Shown: positions 1-8,244 of the stretch, piece after piece
How the letters are laid out: the number at the start of each line of letters is the position of its first letter
Numbering within the stretch: the stretch's first letter is position 1
Assembly: GCF_027568575.1 (NCBI RefSeq)
Contig: NZ_JANUVP010000008.1
Origin: Caldifermentibacillus hisashii
Lineage (GTDB): Bacteria; Bacillota; Bacilli; Bacillales; Caldibacillaceae
Length of the DNA stretch: 64,000 nt
Direction: 5' to 3' (one strand)
The notes under the pieces: model-generated
The model's input: only the letters and a program-made list of their open reading frames with translations
Database searches by the model: none
What the model was told of the DNA's origin: nothing
Program-made: the position numbers and the translations under genes

Positions 1-1
1 T

Positions 2-77
2 GGGGCCTTAGCTCAGCTGGGAGAGCGCCTGCTTTGCACGCAGGAGGTCAGCGGTTCGATCCCGCTAGGCTCCACCA
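2..77 (+). tRNA. tRNA-Ala (TGC)
   Basis: Full cloverleaf with acceptor stem GGGGCCT/AGGCTCC, anticodon TGC and encoded CCA. It is the first tRNA of a 13-gene cluster whose upstream part lies outside the window. Confidence 0.97.
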
Positions 78-102
78 TTTATTATTTATAATAATTTAAT
101 AT

Positions 103-176
103 GGCGGCGTAGCTCAGCTGGCTAGAGCGTACGGTTCATACCCGTGAGGTCGGGGGTTCGATCCCCTCCGCCGCTA
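103..176 (+). tRNA. tRNA-Met (CAT), elongator
   Basis: Cloverleaf with acceptor GGCGGCG/CGCCGCT and anticodon CAT. It lacks the initiator C1:A72 mismatch, and its place after Ala matches the elongator Met gene of trnB-type clusters. CCA is not encoded. Confidence 0.93.
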
Positions 177-207
177 TTATTTTATATTTTTAAGTAAATA
201 ATAAAAT

Positions 208-245
208 TGACCTTTAGTTTTAGCTGGTTAGTGCAAAGCGTCTTT
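208..245 (+). pseudogene. Decayed 5' half of a tRNA-Ile2-like gene
   Basis: This stretch aligns with the first ~38 nt of the intact tRNA-Ile2 at 339: it keeps GACCTTTAG and AGCTGGTTAG, followed by a mutated anticodon arm. No T-arm or 3' acceptor strand follows. It sits in an unusually long spacer of about 160 bp, so it is most likely a remnant of a duplicated tRNA. Confidence 0.6.
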
Positions 246-338
246 GATTAAATCTCTTATTATGCCCATAAGTTTTTTGATATGGGTACGAATAAATTTT
301 AGTTATTGAAAATGGAAAATTTTTTAAAACGTATCAAT

Positions 339-415
339 GGACCTTTAGCTCAGCTGGTTAGAGCAGACGGCTCATAACCGTCCGGTCGTAGGTTCGAGTC
401 CTACAAGGTCCACCA
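339..415 (+). tRNA. tRNA-Ile2 (CAT, lysidine type)
   Basis: Acceptor GGACCTT/AAGGTCC, anticodon CAT and encoded CCA. The body and the cluster position match the Bacillus tRNA-Ile read as AUA after TilS modifies C34. The isotype is inferred from overall similarity. Confidence 0.88.
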
Positions 416-424
416 TATTTGTTT

Positions 425-517
425 GGAGGAATACCCAAGTCTGGCTGAAGGGATCGGTCTTGAAAACCGACAGGCGGGTTACACCGCGCGGGGGTTCGAA
501 TCCCTCTTCCTCCGCCA
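425..517 (+). tRNA. tRNA-Ser (TGA)
   Basis: Class II tRNA with a long variable arm, acceptor GGAGGAA/TTCCTCC, anticodon TGA, discriminator G and encoded CCA. Confidence 0.96.
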
Positions 518-537
518 TATATTAATAATTTTATTAT

Positions 538-611
<74 letters not shown>

Positions 612-615
612 TATT

Positions 616-692
616 GGTCCGGTAGTTCAGCTGGTTAGAATGCCTGCCTGTCACGCAGGAGGTCGCGGGTTCGAGTCCCGTCCGGACCGCCA
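616..692 (+). tRNA. tRNA-Asp (GTC)
   Basis: Acceptor GGTCCGG/CCGGACC, anticodon GTC, discriminator G and encoded CCA. Confidence 0.96.
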
Positions 693-712
693 TACCTAAC
701 ATTAACTATTAT

Positions 713-788
713 GGCTCGGTAGCTCAGTCGGTAGAGCAAAGGACTGAAAATCCTTGTGTCGGCGGTTCGATTCCGTCCCGAGCCACCA
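713..788 (+). tRNA. tRNA-Phe (GAA)
   Basis: Acceptor GGCTCGG/CCGAGCC, anticodon GAA and encoded CCA. Confidence 0.96.
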
Positions 789-806
789 CTTTGAGCCAAC
801 TATTGT

Positions 807-880
807 GGCGGCTATGGCGAAGTGGTTAACGCATCGGATTGTGGCTCCGACATTCGTGGGTTCGATTCCCACTAGTCGCC
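807..880 (+). tRNA. tRNA-His (GTG)
   Basis: Acceptor GCGGCTA/TAGTCGC preceded by the extra G-1 facing C73, the histidine identity feature; anticodon GTG. CCA is not encoded. The 110 bp that follow (881-990) hold no feature I can support. Confidence 0.95.
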
Positions 881-990
881 CTATCTTATATTTGTAGCTT
901 CTGCGAATAGGCTGGTAGAGGAAGAGGCATGATGGAAGGCTGTCGAGTTCTCAACAAAAAAAATAAATATCAGAATGATAATTAAATAAT

Positions 991-1064
991 GCGGGTGTAG
1001 TTTAGTGGTAAAACCACAGCCTTCCAAGCTGTTGTCGTGGGTTCGATTCCCATCACCCGCTCCA
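991..1064 (+). tRNA. tRNA-Gly (TCC)
   Basis: Acceptor GCGGGTG/CACCCGC, anticodon TCC, discriminator T and encoded CCA. Confidence 0.96.
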
Positions 1065-1071
1065 TATTTAT

Positions 1072-1145
<74 letters not shown>

Positions 1146-1166
1146 TTTTACAAGTATTATAATTAT

Positions 1167-1241
1167 TCCGCAGTAGCTCAGTGGTAGAGCAATCGGCTGT
1201 TAACCGATCGGTCGTAGGTTCGAATCCTACCTGCGGAGCCA
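1167..1241 (+). tRNA. tRNA-Asn (GTT)
   Basis: Acceptor TCCGCAG/CTGCGGA, anticodon GTT, discriminator G and encoded CCA. Only one base separates it from the next tRNA. Confidence 0.96.
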
Positions 1242-1242
1242 T

Positions 1243-1330
1243 GGAGAAGTACTCAAGTGGCTGAAGAGGACGGTTTGCTAAACCGTTAGATCGGGTTACC
1301 GGTGCGCGGGTTCGAATCCCGCCTTCTCCA
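1243..1330 (+). tRNA. tRNA-Ser (GCT)
   Basis: Class II tRNA with a long variable arm, acceptor GGAGAAG/CTTCTCC and anticodon GCT. The discriminator reads A, whereas the other serine tRNA here has the usual G. CCA is not encoded. Confidence 0.93.
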
Positions 1331-1343
1331 TTCTAATTTTGTA

Positions 1344-1415
1344 GGCCCCTTGGTCAAGCGGTTAAGACACCGCCCTTTCACGGCGGTAACACGGGTTCGA
1401 ATCCCGTAGGGGTCA
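1344..1415 (+). tRNA. tRNA-Glu (TTC)
   Basis: Acceptor GGCCCCT/AGGGGTC, anticodon TTC, discriminator A. CCA is not encoded. It is the last tRNA before the terminator. Confidence 0.95.
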
Positions 1416-1460
1416 TAAAGTAAAAACCACACATATAAGTTATGTGTGGTTTTTACTTTA
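1416..1460 (+). terminator. Terminator of the tRNA operon
   Basis: A perfect 20-bp inverted repeat with a 5-nt loop directly follows tRNA-Glu. The stem has A-rich and T-rich outer parts, so it can work in both directions. Confidence 0.9.
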
Positions 1461-1559
1461 TTGGAAAGCCCTGAACACTTGTGACTTCAGTTAACTATAC
1501 TAAAAACCGGCGTACACCATGTTTAATGGGTCCGCCTTTTTGATAAAAATTCAACTATT

Positions 1560-1797
1560 AATACTAGTTGCCTGCGGGAACAGCACACATATTCGACAAA
1601 AGCATAGGCGGCAGCGAAAAAGCTTTTGTAACGAAAGCGATAGCGACAGTCACACGAGCCAAACTAAGCAGGCGTGAGGAAGCGAGCATTGAGGCGGCTC
1701 AAGTCCTGCCCTAAGGTGCGCATCCGCTACCGAAACTAAAAATCAACCGAATCTATTCTTTTAGCAATAAAAATTTAGAAGTTGTACTTTTAGGTTT
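1560..1797 (+). repeat. Degenerate copy of the MITE-like repeat also at 31677-31910
   Basis: It shares CTGCGGGAACAGCAC near its start, GAGGCGGCT in the middle, and an almost identical right end (positions 1741-1797) with the copy at 31677-31910. The centre has diverged and no clear left terminal repeat remains. It fills most of the 480-bp gap 1461-1941, where I see nothing else. Confidence 0.7.
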
Positions 1798-1941
1798 CCA
1801 AGGACACTGAATAATCTTCCTCGAATTTGAATGGCACGAAGGAAAAACAAACAAGGTGAGGCAAGACTACTTGAGTGATTTTATGAGTAATCTTCCATAC
1901 TGTAAACTACTATGAAGCGATGCGACGTGCTGAACATCTTA

Positions 1942-3402
1942 TTACACAACAACCTCTGTATCAGCATCTTTATCTATCCTATTTTTATCTGGGAAAACGA
2001 GACTGAACACGATTCCGAAAAATGCTGCAATGAAAAATGTTGTAAAACGGGAAGTAATGATGCTTTCTAGAGGCGTACTAATCCATAAAACAGTTGAAAC
2101 AAATCCTGAAATAATTGTTGCAATTACTCCAATACTTGAATAACGTTTCCAAAAAAATGTCATAAGAATGGCAGGAGACAACGTACAACCAATCCCTGCC
2201 CAAGACCAGCTGACGACTAGGTACACTAAAGAATCCGAGACAAGAGCAATTACCATACCGACTAAAGCGATAATAATAATGGAAATACGAGATAAAAGAA
2301 TTAGTTGCTTTTCTGTTAATCGAAGTTTTAAAGTTTTGTGGACAATATCTTCAGTGATGGAACTTGTGATAACCATAATTTGTGAGTTTGCAGTTGAGTT
2401 TATAGCAGCTAAAACCCCGGCAAGAATTATTCCTGCTATCCAAGGTGGCATTAACTCCAAAACCATTGTTGGCATCATGGTTTCAACATCTGAAAATGAC
2501 CCTTGATTATAAAGAGCAATTCCTGCGATCCCGATGGAAAAAGCACCAACATACGCTAAAATTGTCCATACGGTTGCTACAATCGTTCCTTGATTGGCTT
2601 CTTTTTCATTTTTTAATGCCATAAAACGGGCACTTAATTGTGGCTGTCCACCTAAAAAGCCGAAAAACCAAGAGAAATTATTAAAAAAGAGAACACCTAT
2701 GGCAAATCCGGATAAACCTCCAAACCAAGCATCAAAGGAATCACCTGCTCTTAGTAGTGAATCAGTAACAGAGATGTCATTTGCTACAATATGGGTAAAT
2801 GCAACAATCGGTAGCCCAACCAACGTAACAATCATCATTAGGCTTTGAATCATATCTGTCCAGACCACTGAAATAAAGCCGCCGGAAAAAGATGTAAATA
2901 TAATAACAGCACAAGATAATACAACACCAACAATAATTGGCAAATTGAAAGTTGTAAAAAGAATCTTACCTGCCCCAGCCATTTGAGCGCCAATATAAAA
3001 AATCATTAAGCCAACGATTAACAAACTTGCTAACCAGCGAATGACATTTGCTTTTTGTCCAAAGCGAACCGCCAAATAATCACTAAGAGTTAAGACATCG
3101 TATTTTTCAGTTTCTTTCATAAAACGCTTTGCTAAAAAAACCCATGAAAAAATAATTCCGATCGAAATTCCAATTGCTACCCATATACCGGATAAACCGG
3201 TCATAAAGACGAAACCTGTATAACCCAGGAGTAACCAAGCAGATTCACCGGTTGCTCTTTCTGAAAACGCCAAGACCCAACCTGGTATTTTTTTCCCTCC
3301 TAATAAAAAATCTGATTTCGTTTGTATGCTCTTGCTAAAATAGATACCAATTGTACAAATACCTATACAATACAAAATAAATATAATCAAAATCGTGTTC
3401 AT
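1942..3402 (-). CDS. Sodium:solute symporter family protein (PutP-like)
   Basis: A 486-aa, very hydrophobic protein with about 13 likely membrane segments, placing it in the cytoplasmic membrane. The N-terminal pattern (FLLGGKKIPGWVLAFSE, then WLLLGYTGFVFMTGLS) is that of the solute:sodium symporter family, closest in feel to proline carriers PutP/OpuE. Known members couple Na+ entry to uptake of proline, pantothenate or other small organics; the substrate here is not shown. AAGGAGG lies 8-9 bp before the ATG. The gene is monocistronic, with a CcpA-type cre site about 30 bp upstream. It lies beside the amino-acid catabolic cluster, so it may import the substrate of that pathway; this is inference. 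Confidence 0.85.
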   Translation of the reverse strand: MNTILIIFILYCIGICTIGIYFSKSIQTKSDFLLGGKKIPGWVLAFSERATGESAWLLLGYTGFVFMTGLSGIWVAIGISIGIIFSWVFLAKRFMKETEKYDVLTLSDYLAVRFGQKANVIRWLASLLIVGLMIFYIGAQMAGAGKILFTTFNLPIIVGVVLSCAVIIFTSFSGGFISVVWTDMIQSLMMIVTLVGLPIVAFTHIVANDISVTDSLLRAGDSFDAWFGGLSGFAIGVLFFNNFSWFFGFLGGQPQLSARFMALKNEKEANQGTIVATVWTILAYVGAFSIGIAGIALYNQGSFSDVETMMPTMVLELMPPWIAGIILAGVLAAINSTANSQIMVITSSITEDIVHKTLKLRLTEKQLILLSRISIIIIALVGMVIALVSDSLVYLVVSWSWAGIGCTLSPAILMTFFWKRYSSIGVIATIISGFVSTVLWISTPLESIITSRFTTFFIAAFFGIVFSLVFPDKNRIDKDADTEVVV

Positions 3403-3431
3403 AAACTTCCTCCTTAAGGGGTAATTTTTTA

Positions 3432-3445
3432 TAAAAGCGCTTTCA
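3432..3445 (-). promoter_or_regulatory. Catabolite-responsive element (cre), CcpA site
   Basis: On the minus strand the 14-mer reads TGAAAGCGCTTTTA, one mismatch from the cre consensus TGWAARCGYTWNCA. It lies about 30 bp upstream of the symporter ATG, a position typical of repression. The remaining 3446-3800 is AT-rich and shows no gene. Confidence 0.55.
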
Positions 3446-3802
3446 TAACCTAATAATATTATTAAACAAACGAATTTTTTCCTAATTAATCACTTCCTTT
3501 CATTAAAAATTATTTCATTATAGTAAATTAAAAAAATTATAACTTGATTAATAAATTTATAATTAATTTTTGGATAAAAGTCTATAGTTGCATTGCACAA
3601 AAAAAGGAAGGAAAATTATATTTGTAATGGAAGGAAATTTAACACATCAGAAAAATCAAAGAAATCTAATTGTGCAGATTAACTAACTGGCAGGAAATTA
3701 AAGCCTAAGGATGCTTTAAATAATATTTTGGAGAAATAGGATAAACTAAACACCGACAAATGTGGAATTCGAAAGTTTTCAGTAAAAACACAATACAAAA
3801 AA

Positions 3803-3833
3803 TACAGGATTCATCTAAAAGATAAATCCTGTA
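3803..3833 (-). terminator. Terminator of the flavodoxin-like gene
   Basis: Inverted repeat TACAGGATT/AATCCTGTA, extended inward by imperfect pairing and followed on the minus strand by a T run. Confidence 0.75.
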
Positions 3834-3847
3834 CTTATTCAATGGGA

Positions 3848-4390
3848 CTAAGTCAATAGCACCTTATTTAATTGAGTTGCAGCATGTACTGCATTCTCAT
3901 CGTGTAAAATATCTCCCGGTTTGTTTCCTTCACCAATTATGTAACCGGAAAAAGTAATACCCATAAATTCAAAAATATAATTAAACTGTTGAATAAGTGG
4001 GAGACCTTTTATAGATGGAGAATCGCCTCCAACGGCAATAACGTATGCCTTCTTGTCAGCCATTATCTCTTTAAACTGGGGATAATCCGCATCTCTGAAT
4101 GTTTGTGACCACCGATCAATAAATAGCTTCATCGTTGCAGACATACTGTACCAATATATTGGGGTAGAAAAAATAATAATTTCATGTGGCAGAATTTGAT
4201 CAATGACCGTATGATAATCATCATTTACTTCTTGAAAGCCGGTTTTACTATGGCGTCCGTCTTTAATGGGTTGAATATTGTAATTTCTTAAATAGATTCG
4301 TTCGACAGGTAAATGATTCACAGCAATTTCCGTTAATATTTCTGAATTCCCTTGGTTTCTTGTTCCTCCGTATAGAACAGCAATGGACAT
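3848..4390 (-). CDS. NAD(P)H-dependent FMN reductase / flavodoxin-like protein
   Basis: A 180-aa cytoplasmic protein of the flavodoxin-fold NADPH-dependent FMN reductase family. The N-terminus MSIAVLYGGTRNQGNSE is the phosphate-binding loop after the first strand, and FSTPIYWYSMSATMK (about 98-112) is the family's second FMN-contacting segment. Such proteins reduce FMN, quinones or nitro/azo compounds with NAD(P)H. A GGAGG site 7 bp before the ATG supports the start. It lies between the symporter and the regulator on the same strand, but with its own terminator and a repeat-filled gap upstream, so it is probably transcribed alone. The substrate is unknown. Confidence 0.82.
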   Translation of the reverse strand: MSIAVLYGGTRNQGNSEILTEIAVNHLPVERIYLRNYNIQPIKDGRHSKTGFQEVNDDYHTVIDQILPHEIIIFSTPIYWYSMSATMKLFIDRWSQTFRDADYPQFKEIMADKKAYVIAVGGDSPSIKGLPLIQQFNYIFEFMGITFSGYIIGEGNKPGDILHDENAVHAATQLNKVLLT

Positions 4391-4429
4391 GTTGTAACCT
4401 CCTATTTTTAGCTAATGAAAGTATAAATT

Positions 4430-4622
4430 TTTCGAATTCTACTTTCCTAACGCATAAGAGCACAAGGAAAGCTTCGTGGGAATACATCGCAACCGAAAAA
4501 ATTTTATATTTTTTCGGTGACTAGAGAAGCTTCGGTAGCATTATCTCGCAAGCGAAAATGTTTTTTCGCTGACTACGGCTTAGCTTTCGCCTAAATGCTC
4601 GCATTCACCGAGTTATCTTTAA
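4430..4622 (+). repeat. Dispersed repeat family R2, longest copy
   Basis: Starts with CTACTTTCCTAACGCATAAG, contains hairpins built from CCGAAAAAATT/TTTTTTCGG and AGCGAAAA/TTTTTCGCT, and ends near CACCGAGTTATCTTT. Modules recur at 33950-34055, 37434-37530 (inverted), 41060-41140 and, as the tail only, at 25575-25604. It fills the gap between the flavodoxin-like gene and the regulator. Confidence 0.65.
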
Positions 4623-4644
4623 ATAAACATCCTTTTGATTTAAC

Positions 4645-5829
4645 TTAACTACTTTTCTGCTTTGATTGAACAGATCTTATAGCTAAGTATAGTATAACAC
4701 TATCTCCAAATGATTTTGTATCTAAGGATGTTAGTGCTTCTATCTTTTGCAATCGATAGATGAGCGTGTTTCGATGAATAAACAATTTCTTGGCAGCTTT
4801 ACTAATATTCATATTGGAATGACAGTATTCGACAAATGTTCTGGCGAGTTCAGGAAAGGAAGTATTCTCCATTAATGGTTTCAGTCGGATAGAGACATCA
4901 TCTTGAAATTGATCATGTAAATAATGCGGTAACATTGATAATAAGCTTTCCCAATTATAATAACTATAGATTCCAGATTTTATCTTGGAGATCTTGCCAA
5001 AACTTAAGATTTTTTCCGCTTCCCGGTAAGAGTGATTGACTTCACCCAAACGACTACGCCAGTTACCTGCTGAAATCCGAATATCAGATATACTCATCGT
5101 TTCAAACGTATTAATTAATTTTTTTGCTTGAATTTCAAATTGTTTTAACTCATGAAGAAAATCTTTTTCGTTTGAAAGGGGTTTTAATAAAACAATTTTC
5201 TCTGTATATAAAAACGCACATAACGCATCAGTGTCACATTCAAAAGCTTTACATGTATGTTCGAGCAACTGTCTTTTTATATTTTCCCTTCTCATTCTCT
5301 CCTCAATGAGTCCGGTATTCCCTATGTCGATCAAGATACAAAAGCGTTTTTTATAATCCTGAATTTGAAACGTATGACAGAATTCTTTAATCTTTACGGG
5401 GTCGGGGGTTTCTTCAAACAGAATATATTGAACAAAAGTTTCATAAGTTTGCATACGTAAATTTTCTGATTGTTTATAAATTGTTTCCTGCCACATCAAC
5501 TCAACAGATTTCTTAATTAATTGAGCATAAGGCTTAACTTCATTTGGTGGACCAATGATTCCTAAAACACCGATTGTTTTATTGTCAAAAGTTAGTGGTA
5601 CAGCAATCCCGGGTAAAACATTTTCCATATTTTTTATTTTATTTTCATCAAAAACGACATAAGTATTTTTCTTCAAAACTTCTTTTGAAGGGGGGTGCAC
5701 AGTACCAATTCGTTCCGGGATTGTCGAACCAATGATGACTCCATCTTTATCACTTAAACTAATTGGAAATGGTAAAATTTGCGATATCGATGAAATAACT
5801 TTTTGTGCAAACTGTACTAAATCTTCCAT
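4645..5829 (-). CDS. CdaR/PucR-family transcriptional regulator
   Basis: A 394-aa cytoplasmic regulator with three parts: an N-terminal sugar-diacid-recognition-like domain (about 1-130, ISLSDKDGVIIGSTIPERIG), a central GGDEF-like region (about 140-290), and a C-terminal PucR-type helix-turn-helix (about 320-385, NISKAAKKLFIHRNTLIYRL). Members of this family respond to small metabolites such as sugar diacids, purine intermediates or amino acids, usually as activators. It is transcribed divergently from the 12-gene catabolic run starting at 5990, only 160 bp away, so it is the natural candidate for its control. The inducer cannot be read from the sequence. Confidence 0.9.
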   Translation of the reverse strand: MEDLVQFAQKVISSISQILPFPISLSDKDGVIIGSTIPERIGTVHPPSKEVLKKNTYVVFDENKIKNMENVLPGIAVPLTFDNKTIGVLGIIGPPNEVKPYAQLIKKSVELMWQETIYKQSENLRMQTYETFVQYILFEETPDPVKIKEFCHTFQIQDYKKRFCILIDIGNTGLIEERMRRENIKRQLLEHTCKAFECDTDALCAFLYTEKIVLLKPLSNEKDFLHELKQFEIQAKKLINTFETMSISDIRISAGNWRSRLGEVNHSYREAEKILSFGKISKIKSGIYSYYNWESLLSMLPHYLHDQFQDDVSIRLKPLMENTSFPELARTFVEYCHSNMNISKAAKKLFIHRNTLIYRLQKIEALTSLDTKSFGDSVILYLAIRSVQSKQKSS

Positions 5830-5912
5830 CGAGTATTCCCCCTATAAAGATGTTTTTTATTTATATTAACATTAATTAAAACATTATGTAAATATAAATA
5901 AGAGTAAAAATT

Positions 5913-5940
5913 TTGTGCATATTAACCATAGAATTATTAT
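5913..5940 (+). promoter_or_regulatory. Possible sigma-A promoter of the catabolic cluster
   Basis: TTGTGC, a 16-bp spacer and TATTAT lie 50-77 bp ahead of the first gene's start, in the divergent gap with the regulator. Confidence 0.4.
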
Positions 5941-5989
5941 CTGTTTTTCGCTTAAATGTAGAAAAAGAAGATTAAGAGGGGGAACTATT

Positions 5990-7153
5990 TTGGGAAAATC
6001 GGACATAGTAATTATTGGTGGAGGGGTCATGGGGTCAAGCATTGCATATAATTTACTGAATGACGGATACACAGGGAAAATTACAATCTTTGAGAAGGAT
6101 CCGACTTATCAATATGCATCCACACCGCGCAGTGCCGGTGGAATAAGACAGTTGTATACAACAGCGATTAACGTACAAATTAGCAGATACAGTTTAAAAA
6201 AATATTTAACCTTTGCGGAAGACATGGCAATTGGTAATGAAAAAGCGGAAATTGATTTGAAACAGCGAGGATATCTTCTATTAGGGAATAAGGAAAATAT
6301 AAATGATTTAAAAATACAACACAAAATTCAGAGTGAAAATGGCGCTCCTTCTGAACTTTTATCAAAAGAAGAACTGCTTTCGATTATTCCGGAATTAAAT
6401 ATTGATGATTTGGAAGGAGGACTATTTTGTCGTGAAGATGGCTATTTAGACCCTTATTCGGTATTACAAGGATATGCACGTAAAACAAGACAACTGGGTG
6501 GTCAGTATGTGTACGAAGAAGTGGACACAATTCTTACGGAAGGCAATAAGATTTCAGGGGTCCGACTGAAAAACGGGGTTGTCTACAAATCGCCCATTGT
6601 TATTAATGCGGCAGGTGCCTGGGCGTCGACTTTAAGTGAAAAAATCGGACTTCCCATTCCGGTCATTCCATTAAAAAGACAGATTACACAATTTGATATT
6701 GCAGTTCCATTAAAAAAGAAACTCCCGTTAACAATTGATGTAACAGGTGTTTATTTTCGCCACGAGGGAGAGCAATTGATTGTTGGTTATGCCGAAGAGG
6801 TGGAACCGGGAATAGACTTTACTTGGTCACGTTCACTTTTTTTAGAACAGCTATGGCCAATTTTAAGTCATAGGGTATCCAATTTTGAACAGGCAAAAAT
6901 TATTCGTGGTTGGGCAGGGCTTTATGACCACAATACAAAAGATCAAAACGCCATTATTGGGGAACATCCTGAGTTAACCGGATATTATTTAGTTTGTGGA
7001 TTCAGCGGTCATGGTATGCAACAAGCACCGGCAATCGGTAAAGGAATGTCAGAATTAATTAGGGAAGGCAGGTATAGGACGGTTGATTTATCCCCCTTGT
7101 CCTATGAGCGATTTGAGCGAAATGAACTGATTGTAGAAGAAGGAATTTATTAA
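5990..7153 (+). CDS. FAD-dependent amine/amino-acid oxidoreductase (DAO family)
   Basis: A 387-aa flavoprotein of the D-amino-acid-oxidase/sarcosine-oxidase fold. DIVIIGGGVMGSSIAYNL at the N-terminus is the Rossmann dinucleotide-binding loop, followed by the family segment RSAGGIRQLYTT; the C-terminal GYYLVCGFSGHGMQQAP closes the FAD site. Relatives oxidise sarcosine, glycine, proline, pipecolate or D-amino acids to imines. The start is taken at TTG 5990 because GAGGGGGAA precedes it at good spacing and the Rossmann strand begins at once; a longer frame from 5915 has no ribosome site. It heads the catabolic run and is followed 4 bp later by the cyclodeaminase-like gene. Its substrate is not determined. 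Confidence 0.85.
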   Translation: MGKSDIVIIGGGVMGSSIAYNLLNDGYTGKITIFEKDPTYQYASTPRSAGGIRQLYTTAINVQISRYSLKKYLTFAEDMAIGNEKAEIDLKQRGYLLLGNKENINDLKIQHKIQSENGAPSELLSKEELLSIIPELNIDDLEGGLFCREDGYLDPYSVLQGYARKTRQLGGQYVYEEVDTILTEGNKISGVRLKNGVVYKSPIVINAAGAWASTLSEKIGLPIPVIPLKRQITQFDIAVPLKKKLPLTIDVTGVYFRHEGEQLIVGYAEEVEPGIDFTWSRSLFLEQLWPILSHRVSNFEQAKIIRGWAGLYDHNTKDQNAIIGEHPELTGYYLVCGFSGHGMQQAPAIGKGMSELIREGRYRTVDLSPLSYERFERNELIVEEGIY

Positions 7154-7157
7154 ACAT

Positions 7158-8144
7158 TTGAAGGGAGTGAGGAAAATACTATTTTTAAACCAATCCGATA
7201 TGAAAAAAATTATTACAATGAAAGATGCCATTGATTCCATTGATGAAGCATACAAATTATATGAGAAGAAAGAATTTTTGATGCCACAGCGGATGCAAGT
7301 CTCAAACAATTTGAATACTCTTCTTTTAATGCCCTGTTTTATTAATCAAGCGATTGGTACAAAAATTGTTACCGTATTTCCTCAAAATACACCATTACCG
7401 ACACTTCATAGTTTAGTTATTTTAAATAATCCAAGAACAGGGGAAATACAAGCAATTATGGATGGATCTTTTTTAACGGGATTTCGAACAGGTGCCATTG
7501 GCGGTTCAGCCATCCGCCATTTAGCCGCGGAGACAGCAACTAAATTAGCTATTATCGGAACAGGGGTTCAAGGACTGTACCAAGCAATAGCCGCTTGTAC
7601 GGAAAGACGAATGACGGATATTTATTTGTTTAACAGAACACGTGATAAGATTCCGCAGTTTAAAAAGGAATTACAAAAATGGATTGGTACAGATATTCGT
7701 ATTCATACAGTATTACATGCAGAAGATGCAGTAAAAGAAGCGGATATCATTATCACAGCAACAAACTCTTATGAACCCGTTCTTCCTGATAAACAGGAAT
7801 TATATAAAAATAAAATTGTGATAGGGATTGGGTCCTTTCAAAAAGAAATGCAAGAATTCCCCGATGCATTGTATAAAACGGCTGAACACCTTTTTGTTGA
7901 TAGTGAGGATGCAATAAAAGAAACCGGTGATATTATCATTCCACTTCAAAAGAAATTGATTCACAGAGACTCGATTATCCATATGTCAAATTATATCGTA
8001 AACAAAGAAAAAATAATTCTTAATCGCGAAAAAAGTATTGTTTTTAAATCAACAGGAATGGCGCTGTTTGATATCGTAGTCGCTAATTTTATATATAAAA
8101 AAGCGGTAAAAAAGAATATAGGGATCCGTTTAAGTTTCTCTTAA
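7158..8144 (+). CDS. Ornithine cyclodeaminase / mu-crystallin family protein
   Basis: A 328-aa protein with the typical N-terminus (KILFLNQSDMKKIITMKDAID), a substrate segment DGSFLTGFRTGAIGG, and an NAD(P)-binding loop IIGTGVQGLYQ at about 130. Family members include ornithine cyclodeaminase, alanine dehydrogenase and reductases of cyclic ketimines such as piperideine- or pyrroline-2-carboxylate. Next to an imine-forming flavoenzyme, a ketimine reductase role is attractive but inferred. The start is uncertain: TTG 7158 fits family length but has weak upstream signals. An AAGGGAGTGAGG purine tract lies just inside the frame, so translation could begin a few codons later. Confidence 0.82.
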   Translation: MKGVRKILFLNQSDMKKIITMKDAIDSIDEAYKLYEKKEFLMPQRMQVSNNLNTLLLMPCFINQAIGTKIVTVFPQNTPLPTLHSLVILNNPRTGEIQAIMDGSFLTGFRTGAIGGSAIRHLAAETATKLAIIGTGVQGLYQAIAACTERRMTDIYLFNRTRDKIPQFKKELQKWIGTDIRIHTVLHAEDAVKEADIIITATNSYEPVLPDKQELYKNKIVIGIGSFQKEMQEFPDALYKTAEHLFVDSEDAIKETGDIIIPLQKKLIHRDSIIHMSNYIVNKEKIILNREKSIVFKSTGMALFDIVVANFIYKKAVKKNIGIRLSFS

Positions 8145-8244
8145 TCAAATAAATATTTTTCGTCTCTAGACTTTTCATCAAACAAAAGCAGATTCACCAC
8201 ATTTTGGGGTATGTTAAATCATTGGTAAAGAAAGGAGGGCATCC

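Noticed and set aside
881..990. Second possible tRNA remnant (GGCTGGTAGAGG)
   Set aside because: Similarity is confined to a short D-loop-like stretch; acceptor and T-arm partners could not be found.
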